64,000 nucleotides of DNA from Bacteroidota bacterium (GTDB taxonomy: Bacteria > Bacteroidota > Bacteroidia > B-17B0 > Aurantibacillaceae), in assembly GCA_016194985.1 (NCBI GenBank), contig JACQAK010000039.1, forward strand, positions 1-64,000, written 5' to 3'. The notes below the pieces were generated by a model. The model was not told where the DNA came from and did no database searches. It worked only from the letters and a program-made list of their open reading frames with translations. Below, piece by piece: positions 21,474 through 30,906 of this stretch; positions within the stretch are counted from its first letter, which is position 1, and the number at the start of each line of letters is the position of its first letter. The position numbers were made by a program, and so were the translations under genes.

Positions 21474-22802
21474 TTAATAGTGACATTTAGCGCATTCAAG
21501 TCCTCCGATTTTATCAACCGTAAACTTAACATCGTACTGTCCTTTATATTTTTCTTTTAAAGCTTTGTGCATTTTGTCGTAGTAGGCGTTTCCTTCCATA
21601 GCTACTTCTGTTTTTCTGTGACACTCAATACACCATTTCATGGTTAATGGAGATTTTTGTTCAACAGTAGTCATTTTCTTCACATCACCGTGGCAGGTAG
21701 CACACTCTTGTTTACCTACTACTACGTGTTGAGAGTGATTAAAATAAACGTGATCAGGTAAAGTGTGAACTTTGATCCATTTGATAGGATTTTGAGGATT
21801 TGCATATGTTCCTGTTTTTGGATCGAAACCAGAAGCAGCGTAAATTTTTGCAATTTCTTTATCACCGTATTGAGGACCGGTTTGGATTCCTTTATGGCAG
21901 TTCATACAAATATTAACTGTTGGAATTCCGGCGTGACGTGATTTTTCAACGGAGTTGTGGCAATATTGACAAGCTATTTCGTTATCGCCGGCGTGTAATT
22001 TATGAGAGAATTTGATTGGTTGTTCAGGATGATAACCTTTTTGTGTTTGCCAATCATAGTAAACACCTAATCTGTAGCAGGCATCCCAGCATGATTTCAT
22101 TCCGCCAAACGCAATAATGATCACAAATACACCAACTAAACGACGGTGACCGCTGATCCATTCTTTTACTTCCTGGCCAAAAGTCATTTCAGGAGTTTCA
22201 GCTTTTCCTTCTTTACGATTGTAAGAGTTTTGTAATGAATGACGAACACTGCGTAAAGCACCAATGATGATAGCAATGATCACAATACCACCTAATAATA
22301 AGTATAATGGATCAATACCGCCTTTTTCTTCTTTAACTTCTCCAGATTGATCTGCAGTAGCTACTTTATCACCACCTGCACCCGGAGGAGGAGGAGGGTT
22401 TTTGATATAAGCTAAAATTGCATCAACGTCTTTGTCGGTTAACTGACCTTCAAAAACAGTCATGGCTGCTTTACCATTTTCATTGTAAATTTTGTTGGCA
22501 TACGCATCACCGCCTTTGATCAACTTTTCGTTGTTCAGGATCCAGTTGTGTAACCAATCTCCTTTTGGAGCACGGTCAAACACCCCTGCCAAGCCGGGAC
22601 CTGTTAATTTTTGGTCTGTTACTGTATGACAAACGGCACAGTTTTGCTTAAACAATTTGGCACCATCTTGTGCGTTCAATCCAAAGGAGAAAGCAAAAAA
22701 CAGGAAAACCGCGCCAAATAAGGATTTTAAAGAGAAATGAGACATATTATTATGCATAGAATTATATCTAATTTTGTATGTTTTAAGGCAGTTTAATGAC
22801 AC
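21474..22802 (-). CDS. actA: Alternative Complex III multiheme cytochrome c subunit ActA (fused N-terminal monoheme cytochrome c)
   Basis: Six CXXCH motifs: CAVCH, CQYCH, CMNCH, CATCH, CIECH, CAKCH; start possibly the internal Met MSHFSLKS. Confidence 0.92.
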   Translation of the reverse strand: MSLNCLKTYKIRYNSMHNNMSHFSLKSLFGAVFLFFAFSFGLNAQDGAKLFKQNCAVCHTVTDQKLTGPGLAGVFDRAPKGDWLHNWILNNEKLIKGGDAYANKIYNENGKAAMTVFEGQLTDKDVDAILAYIKNPPPPPGAGGDKVATADQSGEVKEEKGGIDPLYLLLGGIVIIAIIIGALRSVRHSLQNSYNRKEGKAETPEMTFGQEVKEWISGHRRLVGVFVIIIAFGGMKSCWDACYRLGVYYDWQTQKGYHPEQPIKFSHKLHAGDNEIACQYCHNSVEKSRHAGIPTVNICMNCHKGIQTGPQYGDKEIAKIYAASGFDPKTGTYANPQNPIKWIKVHTLPDHVYFNHSQHVVVGKQECATCHGDVKKMTTVEQKSPLTMKWCIECHRKTEVAMEGNAYYDKMHKALKEKYKGQYDVKFTVDKIGGLECAKCHY

Positions 22803-23076
22803 TTTAATGACAAAAAATTTCCGACAAAAATAACAGAAGATTATATAAGTCGGTAGATTTTTTTAGATTTTATTAACATCTTCTGTAATTTATAACAATT
22901 CTAAATAGCGCCTGAACTTTTTTGTTTACAGGGGATTTAGAGGGGTGTTTTTTTATATAGATGAACTATAACTTTTTTAAATCAAAGCCTTATTTTTTAT
23001 CGATGAACTAAGGGATGAGTGGTTTTAAAAATCCTAGCTATATCGCCTGCCAAAGGAGGAGAATGTCCGTTTGGAT

Positions 23077-23535
23077 TTAATCTTCCCAGTAATCGATAAT
23101 CAGACCATCGTTTGGACTAATGCCAATTGAGCGTTTTTCGGTTCCAAAATTAATAATGAGGGCATCGTTTAAAAACTGCTCGTCTTCGCGGCTTAATTCA
23201 AAGGCTTCGATGGTTTCTCCAATCACATCGGTCCACATTTTGGTAGTGGATGCGTCAATAGGAATCATTCTGATCTTATCTCCGAATTCCTGTTTTAGTT
23301 GGGCTTTTTCCTCTTCAAAACTAAAATCTGCCAGAATATCAATGCCCGTACTTTCTTCGTTACAGGTAATCACTAAATTGGTATCGTCTGTAAATACTAA
23401 TTCTACATTATCAATCAGGTCTACCTGTGCATCAGGGTTAAAGCGATTGACCCAAAAATAGATAACTACTTTTTTAAGTGTTTTGCCTTCGGCGGCGGTT
23501 AATAATTTTAGCTGGTGATCGGTAAAGTGAGACAT
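23077..23535 (-). CDS. Conserved hypothetical protein
   Basis: Complete 152-aa ORF with good start context; no family recognised. Confidence 0.6.
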   Translation of the reverse strand: MSHFTDHQLKLLTAAEGKTLKKVVIYFWVNRFNPDAQVDLIDNVELVFTDDTNLVITCNEESTGIDILADFSFEEEKAQLKQEFGDKIRMIPIDASTTKMWTDVIGETIEAFELSREDEQFLNDALIINFGTEKRSIGISPNDGLIIDYWED

Positions 23536-23542
23536 ATTTTTA

Positions 23543-23620
23543 GTGATGAGTTATAAGTGATGAGTTATGAGATGGGGTATAAATCATGAATTATAAAACT
23601 CATAACTTATAGCCCATCTC
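23543..23620. repeat. 14-bp tandem repeat followed by imperfect hairpin in an intergenic region
   Basis: GTGATGAGTTATAA/GTGATGAGTTATGA at 23543-23570; GAGATGGGGTATAAATCATGA (23569-23589) pairs with the reverse complement of CTCATAACTTATAGCCCATCTC (to 23620) with few mismatches. Confidence 0.6.
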
Positions 23621-23628
23621 TCTTAACT

Positions 23629-24618
23629 TTATAAAGATAGCCATGCTTTGGCGGCGGTTCCCATAATGATCGTTTTTTCGTTATCGGAAAGTGGTGCTTC
23701 GCGAACTAACGTTCCAGGCACTGCTTCTCCTAAAGGAAACGGATAATCAGATCCCTGAACGACTTTATCTGCACCTACCAGATCAATAATGTATTGCAGC
23801 ATTTTATGATCGCATACATGTGAATCGACCCAGAATTTCCCCAGGTATTTTTTCGGATTAAATTCATTATCGATGGCTACAAGATCAGGACGGCACTCCC
23901 AGCCATGTTCAATGCGGCTGATGGTGGGCAGGAAAGATCCTCCTCCGTGAGCAAAACAAACTTTCAGATTGGGGTATTTTTCGAAGATACCGCCAAATAT
24001 CATAGAGCAAATAGCGCGACTGATCTCTGCCGGCATACCTACCAGCCATGGTAACCAGTATTTGGTCATGTGTTCTTGCCCCATCATTTGCCATGGATGT
24101 ACTAAAATAGCGGCATTTAATCGTTCGCAGGCGGCCCAGAATTCGTGAAACTGTGGTTCTCCTAAATTTATATTATTAACATTGCTTCCTATCTGAACGC
24201 CTTTAAACCCTATACTCATGCAGCGTTCCAATTCCTGAACAGCTAACTTAGTATCCTGCATAGGTACGGTAGCCAGTCCGATAAATTTATCAGGATAACG
24301 GTTTACGGTTTGCGCTATATCATCATTTAAAAACTGAGAAATCTCAAGGCAATCGTTTGGTTTGGCATCATAACTAAACATTACCGGAATGGTGCAAATG
24401 ACCTGCATATCAGCTTTATGTTCTGCCATCTCCTTAATACGAACTTCGGGATCCCAGCAATTTTCAACGATTTCCCGGAAGCGTTTATCGCCCTGCATCA
24501 TCCAGGCTCTGCCAGGTTGATGGTGGTCTAACTGAATAAAATTACCATACCCGAATTTTTTAGTGAAATCGGGAATGTGTTTCGGGATAATATGTGTGTG
24601 AGTATCTATTGTAAACAT
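23629..24618 (-). CDS. Amidohydrolase, 2-amino-3-carboxymuconate-6-semialdehyde decarboxylase (ACMSD) family
   Basis: N-terminal DTHTHIIP, ILVHPWQMMG, CFAHGGGSFLP, QGSDYPFPLGE metal-site motifs. Confidence 0.85.
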   Translation of the reverse strand: MFTIDTHTHIIPKHIPDFTKKFGYGNFIQLDHHQPGRAWMMQGDKRFREIVENCWDPEVRIKEMAEHKADMQVICTIPVMFSYDAKPNDCLEISQFLNDDIAQTVNRYPDKFIGLATVPMQDTKLAVQELERCMSIGFKGVQIGSNVNNINLGEPQFHEFWAACERLNAAILVHPWQMMGQEHMTKYWLPWLVGMPAEISRAICSMIFGGIFEKYPNLKVCFAHGGGSFLPTISRIEHGWECRPDLVAIDNEFNPKKYLGKFWVDSHVCDHKMLQYIIDLVGADKVVQGSDYPFPLGEAVPGTLVREAPLSDNEKTIIMGTAAKAWLSL

Positions 24619-24683
24619 GGGTTAAATTTACTACTTTGAAAAGAAAGTAAAGCAATAAATTATTTACCGGAAACAGAAAAAGC

Positions 24684-25574
24684 CTAGCGGGATGGTTTTA
24701 ACTTCAGGTTACTGAGTAATGAGGCCAGCGCTCCGCTGTTGCGGTTCAGTTTACCAAAGATTCTTAGTACATAATCCAGATTATCGGTTTGGATAAAGTC
24801 CGGTTGTTTTGAAATGGCGTCGTAATTTTCTTTGTTTGTGTCTAAGCCATATAAGGTCACTCTTACATTGCGGCTATGCGCATCTGCTATCTGAGCAGCA
24901 TTGATAGTATTGTTATCAACGGAGATGCCATAAAAGCCATTTTCAGACGCTGTTTTAATATCATTATCGATGTCTTGTGCCAGATAAAATAATTTCAAAT
25001 ATGCGTTTTGTGATTTGACTAAATTTAAAAAGGCGGGATCTGAACTCTCCACAAAGACATTTTGATCGAGGCCATAATTAGTAACGGTTGATGCGATGCT
25101 TTTGGCAAAACGTTGTTAGTACTCGTTATCATCTCCGGTTCCGGGCGTTAGTTTGCAATCGAATGTAAAGGTATATTTTGAAGGAGAGCCGATCGTTTGA
25201 ATAAACTCCTCAAAGGAAATCACATTGAGATTTTTCAGGATCAATGAATGTAAGCGGCATGTTTCTATATCCGACCAGTTCAAATCTCTGATAACGCCCC
25301 CGCACTCTGTGATACTGGATAAATCGTCGTTATGAAAGATTACCAATACACCATCTTTGGTAACCTGAATATCCATTTCGGTTCCATCGGCTCCTTTATT
25401 TAAGCAGGTTTCGAGACTTAATAATGTATTGGCGGGATAAACCGATTTGGAACCCATGCCTGCATGGCCAAAACAGCCAATCTTGTCTCCGTTGAGATTA
25501 TCTAATGAGATATTTTTTTTGCAGGAGAAGGCGCCCAAAAACAGGATAATAGCCAGGATTAGTTTAAAGTTCAT
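24684..25574 (-). pseudogene. Glycerophosphodiester phosphodiesterase family lipoprotein, interrupted by in-frame TAA at 25116-25118
   Basis: ORFs 25574..25116 and 25052..24684 share a frame; read-through gives GDDNEY*QRFAKSIASTVTNYGLDQNVFVESSDPAFL; GDPD motifs GHAGMG...PANTLLSLETCLNKGADGTEMDIQVTKDGVLVIFHND. Confidence 0.85.
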
Positions 25575-25694
25575 AGGACAGCGGTTAAGTAAAAAATTCT
25601 TTTTACTCTGACCTTAGGTCGCTACGAAGGTTTAATATAAATTCCCTCAAAGTTATACTTAGAGGTGAATGGATAAGATGTGGCGGTTAATGGA

Positions 25695-27440
25695 TTATTT
25701 ACTGTTGGTCATCAACTCTTTAATGTACTTAACAGGAGCGCTGCCATAACTTAAAAATTTTTCATGAAACTGCTTTAAGTTGAATTTGTCGCCTTGTGCT
25801 TTTTTTAATTCTTCTCTGAAATCGTAGATCTCTGTAAAGCCTGTGAAATAGGAGCAAAGCTGAACCTGAGTTACTGATACGCGTTTCCACTTTCCTTCTG
25901 CCTCTGCTTTTTGTTGGAAGGCTTCGTCTACTAATAAATGCATGGCGTCTTCTTTGCTTAAGTTATTAGCATGAACACCATAATCTAAAATAGTGTTGCA
26001 GGTACTACGTAAATTCCATTTGTAATACATCAGCCACATTTCTTTTTCATTATTACCGTATCCGTTTTCTAACATCATACGTTCGGTGTATACAGCCCAG
26101 CCTTCTACCATAGCCCCATTACCAAAAATAGATTTGATAATGCTTGGCGATTGATTGGAGTATACTAACTGTGTGTAGTGTCCCGGAATGGCTTCATGAA
26201 TATTTAAGATCTGAAGGATGTAATAATTGTATTCTCTTAAATAACTTTCGATGCGGTCTTTTTCCCAACCAGCAAAGCTGCCTACATTATAATAGGTGTT
26301 TCCGTTTTTATCATACGGACCGGGAGATGAGATAGAGGCACCTGCTACGCCAGCCATATACGCCGGTTCTTTGCGCACTACTAATGGTTTTGAAGGGTCG
26401 ATATAAATTAAATCTTTTTGTTTGATAAAGTTAACGAGTCTGGGGATCTGGTGTTCGATCTCTGTTTGAAAAGAATCTGCCTGCACATGTTTCACAGAGA
26501 TCACATCTATTAACTGTTTAATAGCCACCAATTTATCTTCCGGCATTTTTTTATCTTTCATATAGCCGGCCCAAAGCTCTTTGGTGATGTCAAACATTTT
26601 AGCATGTAAGTCGGCTTTATGTTCTACCGCTTTTTTATAGATCTCGTCGGCCGTGTAGCTCGACTGAATATCATGCTCGAATTTCCTGGCATATAATTCT
26701 TTTCCTAAGCGAAAGCTGCGCGGCGTGGTATTTTTAAGATCTTTTAAGAAGTTCGCGTAGTCATTTATGGCAGTGATAACCTCCTTAGCTCTTGCTAAAA
26801 TTTGTTCTTTTTGTTTGGCATCTAAATGTGATTTATTTAAGGCTACTTTTAAATCCGTATCAAAGGTGGATATACCACCCAGGTTTTGATCAATGGCTAA
26901 TTGTGTGTGTTCTATCGTTGGGTTTTTGATTTGCTGCTTGGCCGTTTCATAATACGCTTTTACGTTTTTCATACGTAAATAAAAATTTTGTAAACGAGTA
27001 TCTAATGAGTCATAATTGTTGGCCAGCATTTCCGCAAAACTTCCGCACACATTGTATTCAGAAGGATTCCATTCGTAGGATTTGAATTGAGTGGTGTACC
27101 ATTCGGTAGATGTTAATTGTCCTTCGATGAGGTGATAATCCGTTTTGTTATTATCCGATAAGGCATTTAGATCAAATGTTTTCAAAGAATCTGAGTTGGC
27201 TTTGCAAAAAGCCAGTTCTTTTGTTCGTTGTGCCTCATCCGGAATCGTTAATACACTATCATAGTTATGAAAACCCTGACTACTGGCCCATCCGGGGTAT
27301 AGTTCCCATAAATGCAGAATAAAACGCTCTTTATAGGCATCAAAGGCGGCATCCTGATTTTGAGAAGTTGCTTCTGATTTTTTTTCGCTGCTGCAGGCAG
27401 CAAAAACAATAAGGGCACACAGTGTAATGAGGTTTTTCAT
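25695..27440 (-). CDS. DUF885 domain-containing lipoprotein (predicted metallopeptidase-like)
   Basis: HEAIPGHYTQLVYSNQ and EGWAVYTERMM motifs; lipoprotein signal FAACSSEKK. Confidence 0.85.
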   Translation of the reverse strand: MKNLITLCALIVFAACSSEKKSEATSQNQDAAFDAYKERFILHLWELYPGWASSQGFHNYDSVLTIPDEAQRTKELAFCKANSDSLKTFDLNALSDNNKTDYHLIEGQLTSTEWYTTQFKSYEWNPSEYNVCGSFAEMLANNYDSLDTRLQNFYLRMKNVKAYYETAKQQIKNPTIEHTQLAIDQNLGGISTFDTDLKVALNKSHLDAKQKEQILARAKEVITAINDYANFLKDLKNTTPRSFRLGKELYARKFEHDIQSSYTADEIYKKAVEHKADLHAKMFDITKELWAGYMKDKKMPEDKLVAIKQLIDVISVKHVQADSFQTEIEHQIPRLVNFIKQKDLIYIDPSKPLVVRKEPAYMAGVAGASISSPGPYDKNGNTYYNVGSFAGWEKDRIESYLREYNYYILQILNIHEAIPGHYTQLVYSNQSPSIIKSIFGNGAMVEGWAVYTERMMLENGYGNNEKEMWLMYYKWNLRSTCNTILDYGVHANNLSKEDAMHLLVDEAFQQKAEAEGKWKRVSVTQVQLCSYFTGFTEIYDFREELKKAQGDKFNLKQFHEKFLSYGSAPVKYIKELMTNSK

Positions 27441-27449
27441 GAATGAGGT

Positions 27450-29483
27450 TTAAAATAGATTATTTAAAATAGTTTCGTCTACCAAATTAGGAAGCGTTAC
27501 TTTTAGATTAGGCGTGCGTTCCATTTCGCGTTTGATGGCAAAATTCGCTTCTTTGTTGCGGGCCCAGCTACGACGGGCAATTCCATTATTCACATCCCAG
27601 AATAACATGGACTTTAAACGTCTGTCGGCATCGGCACTTCCGTCCAACACCAATCCAAAACCACCGTTAATCACTTCTCCCCAACCAACACCACCACCGT
27701 TGTGCAAACTGATCCAGGTAGCGCCACGGAAACTGTCGCCAACAAAATTTTGAACGGCCATATCTGCGGTGTATTTGGAACCATCATAAATATTGGATGT
27801 TTCACGATAAGGCGAATCGGTTCCGCTTACATCGTGGTGATCGCGTCCTAAAACCACCGGCGCTGAAATTTCTTTATTGGCAATAGCTTTATTAATAGCT
27901 TCAGCTATTTTTACTCGACCCTCGCTATCAGCATATAAAATGCGGGCTTGCGAACCAACCACTAATTTATTTTTCATCGCATCACGAATCCAGATGATAT
28001 TATCGCTTAGTTGTTGTTTGATTTCTGCAGGAGCTGTTTTGTAAATTTCTTCTAACACTCCCAGGGCAATTTCATCGGTTTTGCGTAAATCATTTTCGTT
28101 GGCACTGGTGCAAACCCAACGGAAAGGCCCAAAACCGTAATCAAAACACATGGGCCCTAAAATATCCTGCACATAACTTTTATATTTAAAAGTAGCGCCA
28201 ACGTGCCCGCCTTTAATGGCTTTTTCTGTTTCGTAAATATCGGCACCCGCTCTTCCGGCTTCCAATAAAAAGGCATTTCCGTAGTCGAAGAAATACATGC
28301 CTTTGGCGGTTAATGTATTTACGGCATTTGCATGACGTACTAACGTTTTCTGAACTTCCTCTTTAAATTTATCAGGATCAGAAGCCATTAAGGCATTACT
28401 TTCTTCTAATGATAAACCGGCGGGATAATAACCACCAGCCCATGGATTGTGTAAAGACGATTGATCAGAACCAATATCCACAGGCATGTTTTCTTTTACC
28501 AAACGTTCCCATAAATCAACCACATTGCCCTGATAGGCCAATGACACTGCTTCTTTAGTTGATTGCGCTGTTTTGATGCGAGGGATTAATAAATCCAGAT
28601 CATCAAATACCTCATCTACCCAACCTTGTGAGTGGCGCGTATGAACTGCTTTAGGATTAATCTCTGCGGTTACCGAAACCAGATTGGCAATTTTTGCTGC
28701 TTTGGGTTGAGCACCACTCATACCTCCCAAGCCACAGGTAACAAATAATTTTCCTTTACGCTCTTCTTCTGTTTTACAGATTTTACGGGCAGCATTCATG
28801 ACTGTGATGCAGGTACCATGTACAATACCTTGCGGACCAATATACATGAATGAGCCGGCTGTCATTTGCCCGTATTGAGTAACGCCTAAGGCATTAAATT
28901 TTTCCCAATCATCCGGCTTGCTGTAGTTAGGAATCATCATGCCGTTTGTAACCACTACTCGGGGAGCATCTTTATGCGATGGGAATAAACCCATTGGATG
29001 CCCACTATATAATACCAATGTTTGTTCATCGGTCATAGTAGCCAGATACTGCATGGTTAACAGATACTGGGCCCAGTTTTGAAACACAGAGCCGTTACCG
29101 CCATAGGTAATTAATTCATGCGGATGCTGTGCCACCGCATAATCTAAATTATTACTCAGCATATGCATAATAGCAGCTGCCTGCAAACTCTTATGAGGGT
29201 ACTCATTAATAGGGCGGGCAAAAATTTTATAATCCGGGCGGAAACGATACATATAAATACGGCCGTATGTTTTTAGTTCTTCTGCAAACTCTTTGGCTAA
29301 AATAGCATGATGCTTGGGCTCGAAATAACGCAAAGCATTTTGAATGGCCAGTTTTTTTTCTTCTCCATTTAAACTATCTTTACGTTTTGGTGCATGATTA
29401 ATCGTGCTTTCGTAAGATTTTGGCTGAGGTAATTCGGAAGGAATACCGTTAAGTATATGTTGTTGAAATGCGTTTAATTCCAT
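27450..29483 (-). CDS. hutU: Urocanate hydratase
   Basis: TYGGNGSVFQNWAQYLLTMQYL, YSGHPMGLFPSH, GGMSGAQPKAAKIA, GRDHHDVSGTDSPYRET, SLHNGGGVGWGEVINGGFG. Confidence 0.93.
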   Translation of the reverse strand: MELNAFQQHILNGIPSELPQPKSYESTINHAPKRKDSLNGEEKKLAIQNALRYFEPKHHAILAKEFAEELKTYGRIYMYRFRPDYKIFARPINEYPHKSLQAAAIMHMLSNNLDYAVAQHPHELITYGGNGSVFQNWAQYLLTMQYLATMTDEQTLVLYSGHPMGLFPSHKDAPRVVVTNGMMIPNYSKPDDWEKFNALGVTQYGQMTAGSFMYIGPQGIVHGTCITVMNAARKICKTEEERKGKLFVTCGLGGMSGAQPKAAKIANLVSVTAEINPKAVHTRHSQGWVDEVFDDLDLLIPRIKTAQSTKEAVSLAYQGNVVDLWERLVKENMPVDIGSDQSSLHNPWAGGYYPAGLSLEESNALMASDPDKFKEEVQKTLVRHANAVNTLTAKGMYFFDYGNAFLLEAGRAGADIYETEKAIKGGHVGATFKYKSYVQDILGPMCFDYGFGPFRWVCTSANENDLRKTDEIALGVLEEIYKTAPAEIKQQLSDNIIWIRDAMKNKLVVGSQARILYADSEGRVKIAEAINKAIANKEISAPVVLGRDHHDVSGTDSPYRETSNIYDGSKYTADMAVQNFVGDSFRGATWISLHNGGGVGWGEVINGGFGLVLDGSADADRRLKSMLFWDVNNGIARRSWARNKEANFAIKREMERTPNLKVTLPNLVDETILNNLF

Positions 29484-29537
29484 AACGTAAGATTGAGTGA
29501 TATTGATTTATTTGACGTGTTGAATTTACAAGATTTT

Positions 29538-30797
29538 TTATTTAAACGTAATACTTACCTGATGAAGATCGTCTTTATAAACATAAGAGATGCTGTACAG
29601 GTAGTAGTCTACTATTTTTTTGATGATGGACAAACCTAATCCCAGTGATTGTTGAGGTTTCTGACTATAAAACCGATCAAAAAAGCGATCGGTTGATTCG
29701 GTTGGCGCTATTCCGGTATTGGCAATGGTAAGCTGATAACCATTAAGGGTGACAAATATTTTTCCATTTTTCAAGTTGTGTTTAATGGCATTTTTAAATA
29801 AATTATCAATAAGTATTTCCGACAGATAGACATCCATCACGATCGTTTTATCTTCTATATAATTTTCGGATAAAACGATTTGCTGATCCTCCATAAAATC
29901 CGAAAAATAATCTATTCGCTGTTGTAAAAGTTCTTTGAGGCTAATCTCTTTTAACGAGTTATATTGCCTGTTATCCAGTTTACTTAATAAGGACAATCCC
30001 TTATTAAGATTAAATAAATTTTTCACGGCTTGTGCGGCATCCATTAACAATACAGCCTGTTCGGCCGTTAAATGTTTATCCTGAAGGCAACGTTCGATCT
30101 TGGTATTTATAATGGCTAAGGGTGTTTGTGTTTCATGAGTCATGTTTTCTATAAACTCTTTAATAGAGTTATAGTCGTCTATCATTTTATCCGACATTTC
30201 GCCCACTTTGGACCCCAGGATCTCAAATTCTTCGGTATTTGTTTTTGGGGGAATAATCCGTTCCAGTTTTTGTACGGAAAACTTCCCGATGATTTTTACT
30301 AATTTATAAAACGGGCTGTAAAGTGTATAATATACATAGATATTAATGAGCACCAGTAATATCAACATAATGGTACCCGAAGTAAACATCACCGATCCAA
30401 TGCTTTCGCCTATTCCTTCACCTTTGTCGACGGTTTTTGAAATAGTGATCCGGTAATATTTTTTGGCCTGATCAACATCGAACAGTATTTTTTTTAGTTT
30501 AACAATTCTGTTTTTATGACTGTCCCAAACAGCCATGTCTTCAATAACAGGTTCTTTATATTGAATGGCATTTATATAATGGATTTTAACGTTGTCACCC
30601 ATGTTATATTTCAGAACATCAATATCCACACCGGCGCTTAATCGCTTTTTAATAAAATTTTGCTGAACATACAAATCCTCCAGTACTTCTGTATTTAACT
30701 TTCCCTTCAAAAACTGAAACAACACCAAGCCTCCTAAAAACAATATAACAATTGCAATGAGGGAATTTATAAGGATGTTCTTATAGACAATTTTCAT
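29538..30797 (-). CDS. Sensor histidine kinase (paralogue of 32221..33492)
   Basis: Two TM segments, H-box FIENMTHETQTPLAIINTKIER, G-box SLGLGLSIIKKIVDYY. Confidence 0.88.
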   Translation of the reverse strand: MKIVYKNILINSLIAIVILFLGGLVLFQFLKGKLNTEVLEDLYVQQNFIKKRLSAGVDIDVLKYNMGDNVKIHYINAIQYKEPVIEDMAVWDSHKNRIVKLKKILFDVDQAKKYYRITISKTVDKGEGIGESIGSVMFTSGTIMLILLVLINIYVYYTLYSPFYKLVKIIGKFSVQKLERIIPPKTNTEEFEILGSKVGEMSDKMIDDYNSIKEFIENMTHETQTPLAIINTKIERCLQDKHLTAEQAVLLMDAAQAVKNLFNLNKGLSLLSKLDNRQYNSLKEISLKELLQQRIDYFSDFMEDQQIVLSENYIEDKTIVMDVYLSEILIDNLFKNAIKHNLKNGKIFVTLNGYQLTIANTGIAPTESTDRFFDRFYSQKPQQSLGLGLSIIKKIVDYYLYSISYVYKDDLHQVSITFK

Positions 30798-30906
30798 CGC
30801 TTAAAAATAAGTATATATAATTGTAAATTGGGTATAATTTTTTACCCTACGGAATGCGTTGTTTTATTGGTTAAACTTTTTGCCATATCAGATGTTTAAT
30901 AGATAG

